Below are positions 1 through 6,420 of a stretch of DNA of 16,488 nt, one piece after another. Under the pieces are notes generated by a model. The model did not search any database, was not told the DNA's origin, and worked only from the letters and a program-made list of their open reading frames with translations. How positions within the stretch are numbered: the first letter of the stretch is position 1; each line of letters opens with the position of its first letter. The translations under genes and the position numbers were made by a program. This stretch comes from Deltaproteobacteria bacterium (lineage in GTDB: Bacteria; Desulfobacterota; Desulfarculia; Adiutricales; Adiutricaceae): contig JAITJB010000163.1 of NCBI GenBank assembly GCA_031279155.1, positions 1-16,488 of the forward strand. Reading direction: 5' to 3'.

Positions 1-550
1 CATTAAAACCCGAAGGCTCGCCGTCTACGCCGATGAAGGATTCCGTGGATATGGTCGAACCTAAAATCAAAGTGAGATTTTTAGCCTTAAGGGCCTCGAT
101 GGCTTCTATTTCATCCGAAGTTACCCCGGGTATGTCTCGGTAAGAAGATAGGGTCGCAAAATTTACCGAAGGCACATTGGCCCTAGACGGGCTAGAGGGC
201 ATAAAAAATATTGATAGGAAGATTATGAGAACTAAGACGAGATTTTGGGGAATGAGCTTATGAGGAGAATAAGCAGCCGGGCCGGGAGCTTCTTGGAAAT
301 TATCTTTTTGGAAATTATCTTTTTGGTAGTTATCTTTTCGGCGGCTATCTTTTTGGTAGCTCTGTTCTCGGCGGCTCTCGTTTTGGCAGCAAAAGTCGCC
401 AAAGCGGCTTTGGCGACTTTTGCTGCCAGAGAGCAAGCTATTTGCGCAACTTATGCTGCCAGAGAGCAAACTGCCCAATCGGCTAGGTCGCCTCAATCGC
501 CTAGCCCGGGTTTGTGGGTTCGTTTTGTTTGGAAAATTTCGGGTAAGCAT
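1..550 (-). CDS. N-terminal part of a membrane-anchored sensor-like protein (periplasmic solute-binding input domain), cut by window edge
   Basis: The minus-strand frame is open from an ATG at 550 to the left edge (183 codons, no stop), so the C-terminal part is missing. Residues 1 to about 100 are basic and repetitive, including five-residue repeats of the form DNFQK/DNYQK. A hydrophobic segment follows (start NLVLVLIIFLSIFF), a plausible signal anchor, then a region beginning NFATLSSYRDIPGVTSDE and running through EIEAIEALKAKN. This resembles the start of SBP_bac_3-type periplasmic domains found at the front of histidine kinases and diguanylate cyclases in deltaproteobacteria; that likeness is from memory. 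The ATG lies 34 bases after the modC stop, so co-transcription is possible. The start has no good ribosome binding site, and no ATG, GTG or TTG lies between the repeats and the hydrophobic segment. The extended N-terminus could therefore be real, mis-started or the result of a repeat insertion. The effector domain cannot be seen. Confidence 0.5.
   Translation of the reverse strand, partial: MLTRNFPNKTNPQTRARRLRRPSRLGSLLSGSISCANSLLSGSKSRQSRFGDFCCQNESRREQSYQKDSRRKDNYQKDNFQKDNFQEAPGPAAYSPHKLIPQNLVLVLIIFLSIFFMPSSPSRANVPSVNFATLSSYRDIPGVTSDEIEAIEALKAKNLTLILGSTISTESFIGVDGEPSGFN
296..385. repeat. 15-bp tandem repeat, six degenerate units
   Basis: Six adjacent 15-base units start at 296, 311, 326, 341, 356 and 371. 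The first two are identical (GAAATTATCTTTTTG); later ones vary at the ends and alternate between GTAG... and GCGG... starts, giving a weaker 30-bp pattern. The period is a multiple of three, so the minus-strand gene reads through it as five-residue repeats. The plus strand is also open here. Confidence 0.85.
385..427. repeat. Perfect 21-bp inverted repeat with a one-base centre
   Basis: The left arm 385-405 (starts GGCAGCAAAAGTCGCC) is the exact reverse complement of 407-427, with a single G at 406 between them. It abuts the 15-bp tandem array and lies inside the open minus-strand frame. There is no T-tract on either side, so it does not look like an intrinsic terminator. It would form a very stable hairpin in mRNA. 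Confidence 0.9.
421..469. repeat. 16-bp direct repeat overlapping the hairpin arm
   Basis: TGCTGCCAGAGAGCAA occurs at 421-436 and again, identically, at 454-469, offset by 33 bases (in frame). The first copy includes the end of the right arm of the 385-427 palindrome. Confidence 0.85.
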
Positions 551-584
551 TACTTACATCTTAAAAAAACTAGTAAATAACCGT

Positions 585-1280
585 CTAAAAGAGCCGGCTG
601 CTGGAGAAGCGGGCGGTGGCCGTCATAGGCTCGCCCGGGGCTTCCAATCGGACGATAGTACCGGCTAACTGCTCGATTTCATCGCGCGAGTGACAGACGT
701 AGATTATGGGGATATCGAGCTCCTTAAGGCTTCTAAGGTAAGGCATGATTTCGTTTTTACGGGCTTGATCGAGGGCGCTTAAGGGCTCATCCAAAAAAAG
801 TATCTCCGGCTGCGAGGCCAGAGCCCTGGCCAGGGCCGCCCGCTGGCGCTCGCCGCCAGATAAGGTCTCAGGCCGGCGATCCATTAAGTGACCAATACCT
901 AGGATATCGATAAAATGGGCCAGATCGAAGATTTTTGGCGCTTGACCGCGCTTTTTGACCCGCTTGGCCCCGTATTCGAGGTTACCCTTAACCGTCAGAT
1001 GAGGAAAGAGCGCCCCTTCCTGAAAGACGTAGCCCAAGGGCCGGCGGTGGGTGGGCAAAAAGATGGAACCGTTTTGCCACTCGGCGCCGTTAACCGATAG
1101 ATAGCCTTTAGCCCGCGTAAGTCCGGCCAAACACCTTAGAAATGTGGTTTTGCCGGCCCCGGAGGGGCCGGTAACCACGGTGATACCTTGACCGGGTAAA
1201 GTTATCTCAAACTTAAAGTCCAAGGGTTTACCCTTGTTGGGCGTAGGGTAGCTAAGAGCCAGCCTGGCTTCTATAGCCAT
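585..1280 (-). CDS. modC: ModC-like molybdate ABC transporter ATP-binding protein, short form
   Basis: This 231-residue ABC ATPase would power import of an oxyanion, most likely molybdate, at the cytoplasmic face of the inner membrane. Visible motifs are Walker A GPSGAGKTT (about residues 38-46), Q-loop GYVFQEGALFPHLTV with the following NLEYG (characteristic of ModC), signature LSGGERQRAALARAL, Walker B ILFLDEPLSALD and an H-loop histidine in VCHSRDE. Full-length ModC proteins are usually about 350 residues with a C-terminal TOBE/Mop molybdate-binding domain; this one ends right after the ATPase core. The ATG at 1280 has an AGGTGA ribosome binding site. No modA or modB lies next to it: upstream is a 339-base gap and a tRNA, downstream a sensor-like gene. 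A ThiQ-like or other oxyanion/metal ATPase of the same length is the main alternative. Confidence 0.75.
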   Translation of the reverse strand: MAIEARLALSYPTPNKGKPLDFKFEITLPGQGITVVTGPSGAGKTTFLRCLAGLTRAKGYLSVNGAEWQNGSIFLPTHRRPLGYVFQEGALFPHLTVKGNLEYGAKRVKKRGQAPKIFDLAHFIDILGIGHLMDRRPETLSGGERQRAALARALASQPEILFLDEPLSALDQARKNEIMPYLRSLKELDIPIIYVCHSRDEIEQLAGTIVRLEAPGEPMTATARFSSSRLF

Positions 1281-1382
1281 AGTTATTCACCTATTGATTA
1301 AAATAAAAAGTAAAATTAAAAATGAAAATAAAATTTCATTGGAGAAAACTATGTTTTACCAATTTAAGTCTGCTGTTATCGA

Positions 1383-1396
1383 CCGATAATTATCGG
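1383..1396. promoter_or_regulatory. 14-bp perfect palindrome, possible operator upstream of modC
   Basis: CCGATAATTATCGG is perfectly self-complementary and lies about 105 bases upstream of the modC start in AT-rich DNA. It could be an operator. It does not convincingly match the ModE consensus, so no regulator is named. Confidence 0.3.
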
Positions 1397-1561
1397 AAAA
1401 TACAGCTTTGTTTATTGGTTTTAATACCATCACACCGTTGCTCGGATTTGATTATGTCACAAATTTAGATAGAACACAAGCTAGTTACATCCGGCCCTTC
1501 TGGCTTGCTCACCAAGATGTCTAGATATTAAGCTTACTTATAGGAAAACAGCTCTGTCCAC

Positions 1562-1599
1562 AAAAAAGTCCGAAAACCAATGAGGTTACCGGACTTTTT
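1562..1599 (-). terminator. Intrinsic terminator of the tRNA-Val gene
   Basis: Arms 1563-1572 and 1590-1599 (AAAAAGTCCG / CGGACTTTTT) are perfectly complementary, with an inner AACC/GGTT stem around an AATGA loop. On the minus strand the hairpin ends in a run of Ts. It starts about 20 bases beyond the tRNA 3' end. Confidence 0.8.
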
Positions 1600-1619
1600 C
1601 GGTCTATTAAGAAAGTTAA

Positions 1620-1694
1620 TGGTAGGCGTGAAGAGATTTGAACTCTTGACCACTACCGTGTCAGGGTAGTGCTCTCCCCCTGAGCTACACGCCT
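1620..1694 (-). tRNA. tRNA-Val (anticodon GAC), CCA encoded
   Basis: The minus strand folds as a complete cloverleaf. The acceptor stem AGGCGTG pairs perfectly with CACGCCT. The D-arm is GCTC/GAGC, the anticodon stem CTACC/GGTAG with loop CTGACAC gives anticodon GAC (valine, reading GUC and GUU), and the T-arm is AAGAG-TTCAAAT-CTCTT. A discriminator A and a genome-encoded CCA end the gene at 1620. It has its own promoter and terminator, so it is an independent single-gene unit between the pilus and modC genes. Confidence 0.95.
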
Positions 1695-1730
1695 ATATCA
1701 GCCTCTAAAAAGCGCGCTTAAGGCTTGTCT

Positions 1731-1759
1731 ATTATGCCCGTCCGCCGCTTGAAAGTCAA
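1731..1759 (-). promoter_or_regulatory. Sigma-70-type promoter of the tRNA-Val gene
   Basis: On the minus strand, TTGACT (1754-1759) is followed after exactly 17 bases by CATAAT (1731-1736). Predicted transcription start is near 1724, about 30 bases before the mature tRNA 5' end. Confidence 0.8.
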
Positions 1760-1805
1760 GATGCTTATTGGGCTTTATTTTGACTTGGGGCTAGAAAATT
1801 TCGGC

Positions 1806-1837
1806 CCAAAAAAACCCCAAGGGCGGGGTCTTTTTGG
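1806..1837 (-). terminator. Intrinsic terminator after pilQ
   Basis: On the minus strand, about 20 bases past the pilQ stop, an A-rich lead and CCCC (1825-1828) pair with GGGG (1815-1818) followed by seven Ts. The symmetric A/T flanks mean it could also work in the other direction, but no plus-strand gene ends here. It closes the pilus transcription unit before the tRNA promoter. Confidence 0.75.
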
Positions 1838-1859
1838 CTGGTTAATAAAAACTCTAACT

Positions 1860-3344
1860 TCAGATAGTCATAGGTAAGATGTTGGCCGTAATGAAGATCA
1901 ACAGTTCGGATTTTTCATTGGTCAAAGTATTTTCTTGGAACAGCCAACCCAAAAGGGGCAAGCGGTGAAGGCCTGGCACCCTGAGGCTGTTGTCATTTTG
2001 AGAGTCGTTAATGATGCCGCCGATAACTACCGTCTCGCCATCTCTAACCATCAGTTTGGTTTTGGCTTCCCGGGTGTTGATTTCCGGGCCGCTGGTGCCG
2101 GTCATGTTACCAGGCGCGTCTTTGGTAAGCGTAATATCTAAGGTGACAATCTGGCCGTTTTCCTCGATATGCGGGGTGACCCTCAGCTCCATGTTGGCCT
2201 CTTTAAACTCGACGTTCTGGACCGATGTAGCTGTGCCGCCGGAGAGGTACGGGAAAGATGTACCCTGCTTAATGTAAACTTCCTGGTCATTGGCGGCCAT
2301 AATCCTAGGAGCTGAGACCGTTCTAATTTGACCCATGGTTTCATTGGCGTGTAGTTCGGCAGATAAGGCTAAAGTCCCGGCCTTGTTGAGGAAGCCCACG
2401 CCTAAGGCGGCGGCGGACCCTAGATCGGCTTGGCCGAAAAACTCACCTGGCACCATGTTACCTTCGCCTGAGGACAGTTGGATGTCGCCTGGCTGATACG
2501 ATCCGGTATTACTGACCGACATATTGGAGCCGCCGCCGCGAACGCGGTTGAAGCCGCCGCCCCAACTTACGCCAATGGTCTGGATGACGGAAGTTGAGGC
2601 CTCCACAATGCGGGCCTCAATTAGGATCTGGTTGGTGACTGAGTCGTTTCGCATGAAGATTCTGGTGATAGCTTCCATGGTATAGGCGTCGTCTTCGACG
2701 TAGATGTCATTACCAATAACCCGGACGCTACCGCGCATACTTTTACCCTTATCCATTTCGGTAGCCAGCGCCGAAACGGAGGCGTATTTGGGGGTAAAGA
2801 TCTTCTTAATCAAGGCCACCTTGACGGTTGGGTCGCTGATATCCGGGGTTAAGCGGGCAATGGCGTCTTTGGTGTCGATGCGCAAAATATTGCCGTTTTC
2901 AATAACCCCAAGATTTTTGGAGTCCAAGACCGTATCTAAGGCCTGATCCCAAGGTACGTCCTTAAGCTTTAAGGTGACCCGGCCAGTTACCTGGTCAGAG
3001 ACGACCACGTTTTTTCCGGAAACTTCGCCAATAAGCCTTAGAATGTTGTGAATGTCGGCGTTTTGAAAGTCTAAAGTGATCAGTTGACCGGTGTAGACCT
3101 TGCCAGAGGACATGCCAAAGGCCCCACCAATGACCATGGAACTGCCGACGTCAGGCTCCGGCTGCGCAACTGGCTGGTTGCTCGGCTGCTGCCTCGGAGT
3201 CTGGGCAGAGGTTTGGGCGGCGGCAGCTGGTTGAGGCGAGAAATTAAACTGTGCCGACGCGGAACCAACCGTCATGATAGCGGTTAGAAAGGCGACCATT
3301 AGGGCCGCCAAGAAAATTTGTGTCCCCAATTTTTGGATACGCAT
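1860..3344 (-). CDS. pilQ: PilQ-type type IV pilus secretin, short form without AMIN region
   Basis: This 494-residue protein would form the outer-membrane channel through which the pilus fibre passes. A Sec signal peptide (hydrophobic IFLAALMVAFLTAIM, likely cleavage after SASA) is followed by a low-complexity Pro/Gln/Ala linker to about residue 75. Next come an STN/N0-like segment (YTGQLITLDFQNADIHNIL) and an N1-like secretin_N region, then the secretin core from about residue 240 (EARIVEASTSVIQTIGVSW) to the C-terminal signature (VIGGIINDSQ..., RVPGLHRLPLLGWLF, ELLIFITANILP). PilQ proteins usually carry one or more peptidoglycan-binding AMIN domains before the STN domain; here there is only the linker. 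The ATG at 3344 has a GGAGAG ribosome binding site. It is the last gene of the cluster. A type II secretion GspD is less likely given the pilMNOP neighbours. Confidence 0.92.
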   Translation of the reverse strand: MRIQKLGTQIFLAALMVAFLTAIMTVGSASAQFNFSPQPAAAAQTSAQTPRQQPSNQPVAQPEPDVGSSMVIGGAFGMSSGKVYTGQLITLDFQNADIHNILRLIGEVSGKNVVVSDQVTGRVTLKLKDVPWDQALDTVLDSKNLGVIENGNILRIDTKDAIARLTPDISDPTVKVALIKKIFTPKYASVSALATEMDKGKSMRGSVRVIGNDIYVEDDAYTMEAITRIFMRNDSVTNQILIEARIVEASTSVIQTIGVSWGGGFNRVRGGGSNMSVSNTGSYQPGDIQLSSGEGNMVPGEFFGQADLGSAAALGVGFLNKAGTLALSAELHANETMGQIRTVSAPRIMAANDQEVYIKQGTSFPYLSGGTATSVQNVEFKEANMELRVTPHIEENGQIVTLDITLTKDAPGNMTGTSGPEINTREAKTKLMVRDGETVVIGGIINDSQNDNSLRVPGLHRLPLLGWLFQENTLTNEKSELLIFITANILPMTI

Positions 3345-3641
3345 ATGTCTCTCCTCACTAGCTTTAAGCGGATTCCCAAAATAAGTTGATTTCTGGGCCA
3401 GTTGACAGCGGAGGTAATTTAGCCAAAAAGTTTTGGGCGGCTCACCGATGTCGCTTCCGGTTATAAAAAACCGAAAAGGCCTTCGCTATAATCTTAATCG
3501 GCATTTGGGGCATCGAGCTTAAATGCCTGGGGGGCCGTTTTAGGTGGCCAACGCGGAAAAAAAGGCAAAAAAACGAGTAAAATCGCGCACTAAAGAAAAT
3601 TAAAAAAAATAATCAAAAAGTTTAAAAAGGCTTAAAAAAGT
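3345..3641. other. Intergenic region between pilP and pilQ
   Basis: This gap of nearly 300 bases is unusually long for adjacent pilus genes. On the coding (minus) strand it begins T-rich just after pilP and later contains GGCCTTTTCGG and an AACCG/CGGTT inverted repeat around 3466-3476. No clear terminator with a T-tract and no strong promoter were identified. It could hold a processing site or weak internal promoter. Confidence 0.4.
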
Positions 3642-4889
3642 TTAGCCGCCGTAGCCCTCTTCGATTTTAAACTCGTCAAGAGCGTCGTCCTCAAGGACGT
3701 TTAAGCGGAAAACTGTCTCAATGGGCGTACTCTGCCCTCGATAATCCCTGATTTGTTCCTCGACAACAACTCTTGTCGGGGTGATCTCTTTAACATAGCC
3801 GCCGTTGGGGCCTATGAGAGTGCCCCGATGGACAATAAAGCTGCGGCCGCCGCTATCGAGTAAGGCGCTGGTGGCGTCAGGGTTGGAGGCCACAACAATA
3901 GCGCTTACGGTAAACTGATTTAAGGTTAGGCGCTGGAGCAAGGGCAGCCTCCGGCGTCTTTCTTCGTCCATTTGGTCAAGCTGCTTTTCCGGAGGTCTAG
4001 CAATGGACTCAATGGGCATAAAGGGATCGCCAATCATGTTGGTATTAAAGATATAGTCGGCCATGATGGTGGTATGCCACTTGTTGAGCTTTTGAAAGGT
4101 CTCGTTTTTGACCTCCAAAGCCGCCGCCTCTTCGGGCGTCTTGGGCTCAGGCTCGGGCTCAGAGGTCGATAAAGTCGGTATCACCGGAAGAGAGGGGTCT
4201 GCGGGCACTATGGGCGCCATCAGGCCAGGCGATTGGGGGACGCTAACTTGCTGATAAGGTAAGCCCGGCGCTTGGGGGACATTGGCTTGATAAGGTTGCC
4301 CTGGGGCGACCGGGAAGCCCTGACCAGGGACCTGAGCCCCTTGGGGGACGTTAGTTTGATAGGCTTGGCCCGGGGCGACGGCATAAGGCTGACCAGGCGC
4401 TTGAACCCCTTGAACGCCTTGCGGGACGTTTGTTTGATAAGGCTGACCCGGGGCTGCTTGATAGGCTTGACCCGGGGCCACTTGGTAGGGCTGACCAGGC
4501 GCTTGAACACCTTGAGCGCCTTGCGGCGCGTTTGTTGGATAAGGCTGACCCGGGGCTGCTTGATAGGCTTGACCCGGGCTCGCTTGGTAGGGCTGACCAG
4601 GCGCCTGAACGGGCTGCCCGGGATAAGCTCCATATTGGTTCTGGGCATTCGGGTCAGGGTAGCCAGTTCCCATTTGGACCGGCTGTTGCCCCTGAACCGG
4701 GGCCTGCATCGGCGCTTGATTCTGACCATCGCCAATCTGGACCTGAAATTCCATGGGCGCCTGGACAACTTGGGCCAGGGCCGCGTTCGGGGGAGCCGCC
4801 CAAAACCAAGCCAAAGCCAGCGATAGACAGACGAAGATCTTAATTAAGCGTCCCGCCTGGGCTTCGGTAGTTATATGATTAATTAACAT
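3642..4889 (-). CDS. pilP: PilP-type pilus assembly protein with long Pro/Gln repeat linker
   Basis: PilP links the inner-membrane PilNO complex to the PilQ secretin. The C-terminal 110 or so residues form the PilP domain (PFMPIESIARPP, LTLNQFTVSAIVVA, DSGGRSFIVHRGTLIGPNGG, VKEITPTRVVVEEQ, FRLNVLEDD). Before it lies a roughly 180-residue Pro/Gln/Gly/Tyr-rich region built of APGQPYQ/APGQAYQ repeats, so the protein is 415 residues where PilP is normally about 180. The N-terminus has a hydrophobic signal (IFVCLSLALAWFWAAPPNAALA). Its only cysteine is early and lacks a convincing lipobox, whereas PilP is typically a lipoprotein. I chose the ATG at 4889; a TTG five codons upstream (4904) is also open, but the purine-rich AGAAGAG lies just before the ATG. 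Position between pilO and pilQ supports the assignment. Confidence 0.88.
   Translation of the reverse strand: MLINHITTEAQAGRLIKIFVCLSLALAWFWAAPPNAALAQVVQAPMEFQVQIGDGQNQAPMQAPVQGQQPVQMGTGYPDPNAQNQYGAYPGQPVQAPGQPYQASPGQAYQAAPGQPYPTNAPQGAQGVQAPGQPYQVAPGQAYQAAPGQPYQTNVPQGVQGVQAPGQPYAVAPGQAYQTNVPQGAQVPGQGFPVAPGQPYQANVPQAPGLPYQQVSVPQSPGLMAPIVPADPSLPVIPTLSTSEPEPEPKTPEEAAALEVKNETFQKLNKWHTTIMADYIFNTNMIGDPFMPIESIARPPEKQLDQMDEERRRRLPLLQRLTLNQFTVSAIVVASNPDATSALLDSGGRSFIVHRGTLIGPNGGYVKEITPTRVVVEEQIRDYRGQSTPIETVFRLNVLEDDALDEFKIEEGYGG
4387..4620 (-). repeat. 102-bp in-frame tandem repeat within pilP
   Basis: Units start at 4387, 4489 and 4591 (GGCTGACCAGGCGC on the plus strand), giving two full, nearly identical 102-base copies and a partial third. 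The period equals 34 residues. Shorter APGQPYQ-like subrepeats extend the pattern on both sides (about 4240-4640). Confidence 0.85.
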
Positions 4890-4995
4890 CGCGTCTCTTC
4901 TCAAAAAAAGGGGTCCATATCGGCAATTAAACTTAGCTATATGAGCTTTTTGATAAGCTCTCTTGAGAGGTTTTCGGAGGCAAAACTAAATCTAT

Positions 4996-5034
4996 GACTA
5001 ATCCAAGACTAATCTAAGACTAATCTAAGACTTA
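4996..5034. repeat. 11-bp tandem repeat between pilO and pilP
   Basis: Three adjacent copies of GACTAATC(C/T)AA start at 4996, 5007 and 5018, with a partial copy at 5029. They lie a few bases downstream of the pilO stop. Confidence 0.85.
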
Positions 5035-5037
5035 AGT

Positions 5038-5673
5038 TTATTTTTTGCCCGCCGCTTCGCTCTCCTCTGGCGTCAGAAGTCGATAAGTCGATCCTTCGCA
5101 GCTGACGCTTAAAATCATGATGTTGTTATCTATTAAGCGCGGCTGGGCCATGTTAACGGAAGTAATGTTAATAAGCCTATCCATTTGGCTAAGGCTATAA
5201 AAAAACTTTAGAACGTTTAAAAACGGGCCTTCCAGGTTCATGGTAAACTGAATTTCAGCGTAATCAGCCCGAGGGATAGCCGCCTTGGGCGCGAATAAAG
5301 TGACCTGGGCCCCTGATCTCGCGCCTAGATCGGATATTATTTGGATAAGTCTAGGTATCTCGTTTTCGGTGGTCAAAAAATTCTTAAGGTAGTTGTAAGT
5401 ATTATTGACTGGTACGATGTATTCGACAATGGGCTTATGTTTATCAATGGCGTTCTGTTCGGTTCGGGCCGTATTTGCCAAAGTGGCTATTTCCGTAGTC
5501 AGAGTCACTACCTGTTGTTCCCATGGGGTGTAGTAGGTAGTATAGAAAAAAGCCGAAAGGCCGACAAGGGATAAAACGAGGATAACGATCTTAACCTGTT
5601 TTTTTAACCCGGCGACCTTAGAAAAGAAATCAGGTCCCTTACTCGATTTGGTGGCTTGCTGAGCCTTAGCCAT
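5038..5673 (-). CDS. pilO: PilO-type inner-membrane pilus assembly protein
   Basis: PilO dimerises with PilN in the periplasm to form the alignment subcomplex of the type IV pilus machine. This 211-residue protein has a short cytoplasmic N-terminus, one membrane helix at about residues 28-49 (VKIVILVLSLVGLSAFFY), a coiled-coil stretch (QQVVTLTTEIATLANTART...), and a C-terminal ferredoxin-like domain with ITSVNMAQ and MILSVSCEGSTYRLL. Length and layout are normal for PilO. It starts 43 bases after pilN and precedes pilP by about 150 bases that include an 11-bp tandem repeat. Confidence 0.9.
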   Translation of the reverse strand: MAKAQQATKSSKGPDFFSKVAGLKKQVKIVILVLSLVGLSAFFYTTYYTPWEQQVVTLTTEIATLANTARTEQNAIDKHKPIVEYIVPVNNTYNYLKNFLTTENEIPRLIQIISDLGARSGAQVTLFAPKAAIPRADYAEIQFTMNLEGPFLNVLKFFYSLSQMDRLINITSVNMAQPRLIDNNIMILSVSCEGSTYRLLTPEESEAAGKK

Positions 5674-5716
5674 TTTCAGCCTCGCATTTTATGTCCAAAG
5701 AAAGCTAGAAAGCGCC

Positions 5717-6406
5717 TTAAAGAGTTTTGGTCGTGGCTTGCCGCGTTCTTTCCAGAAATTTAGCTAAATCTGGAGCGGCAACCGACACTAACTTTCTAAT
5801 GGCGTCGTTATTGGGAAAATTTATGTCCGGCAGGCCCGAATCAATAAGCGTTGGCTCCGGAAATATGGTGTTGGCTCTGATATCAAAGGTTACGAGCTTA
5901 ACACCGTTAATGACCTGATCGCCTGCCGCGCGCTGGAGTTCGACGTTATAAAGCAGGGGCATATTTTCTAAGCGGCTTAAAAAGTCGGCCACGGTCTCAT
6001 GGTCGGTGGCCATGCCCTTAATAGTTACAACTCCCTGATTGTGAACGCAGTTTAGTAACCAAGAGGTCTGGTTGTTTATTTTAGAGGCTAAGGCCATAAA
6101 CAATCTAGCTTGGTCACGCCGCCTTTCCTCGAGCTCGCTGATGGAAGACACCTGGACGAGTTCTTTGACGAAATCCTGAGTCTGTTTTAAAGCCGCCGTA
6201 GAATCAGCCCGCAATTTGTTGACCTTAACTTGCTCGGCTTGCTTTCCTTGCTCTAATAAGGCCACAGTGGGCTTCATGACCATGGAGTTTAGAAGGTAGA
6301 AGCCTAAGCCGGCCAAAACCATGACGACCAGGAAAATTGTCACCGAAAGTTGGCCGCTGGCCGTTTTCCTGAAAGACTCAAGGGGCAGAAGGTTTATCTT
6401 GATCAT
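5717..6406 (-). CDS. pilN: PilN-type inner-membrane pilus assembly protein
   Basis: PilN binds PilM through its short cytoplasmic tail and pairs with PilO in the periplasm. The N-terminus reads MIKINLLP, the conserved PilM-binding motif of the family. A membrane helix follows at about residues 22-46 (VTIFLVVMVLAGLGFYLL), then a coiled-coil region and a periplasmic domain (WLLNCVHNQGVVTIKGMA, VADFLSRLENMPLLYNVEL, VKLVTFDIRANT). At 229 residues it is slightly longer than many PilN proteins because of a C-terminal tail after residue 185. It starts 14 bases downstream of pilM and is almost certainly co-transcribed with it. Confidence 0.92.
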   Translation of the reverse strand: MIKINLLPLESFRKTASGQLSVTIFLVVMVLAGLGFYLLNSMVMKPTVALLEQGKQAEQVKVNKLRADSTAALKQTQDFVKELVQVSSISELEERRRDQARLFMALASKINNQTSWLLNCVHNQGVVTIKGMATDHETVADFLSRLENMPLLYNVELQRAAGDQVINGVKLVTFDIRANTIFPEPTLIDSGLPDINFPNNDAIRKLVSVAAPDLAKFLERTRQATTKTL

Positions 6407-6420
6407 TGGCCGCTTCCTCG

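Larger units (their letters stand above)
1281..1619. other. Non-coding gap upstream of modC
   Basis: AT-rich intergenic stretch. It holds the modC ribosome binding site at its left end, a perfect palindrome at 1383-1396 and the tRNA terminator at its right end (1562-1599). No convincing -35/-10 pair for modC and no coding frame were found. Confidence 0.6.

Noticed and set aside
296..385. Tandem repeats considered as a CRISPR array
   Set aside because: Units are adjacent with no spacers and are only 15 bases long; the same applies to the 5-, 11- and 16-bp arrays.
385..427. Palindrome considered as an intrinsic terminator for modC
   Set aside because: No T-tract follows on either strand, and the next gene's frame runs through it.
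245..580. Plus-strand open frame coding for a hydrophobic repeat peptide
   Set aside because: It is antisense to the left-edge sensor-like gene, and its hydrophobic five-residue repeats follow from the 15-bp tandem array having no stops in that frame. The minus-strand frame continues into a recognisable domain, so the plus frame is most likely a shadow.
1383..1396. Palindrome upstream of modC considered as a ModE box
   Set aside because: It lacks the TATATA-type halves and spacing of the ModE consensus, so it is kept only as an unnamed possible operator.
1620..1694. tRNA-Val as an integration site for a mobile element
   Set aside because: No integrase gene and no repeated tRNA 3' end were seen in the window.
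4220..4843. Long alternative frames on both strands within pilP
   Set aside because: They arise from the low-complexity 102-bp repeats; the PilP frame has a signal peptide and a recognisable C-terminal domain.
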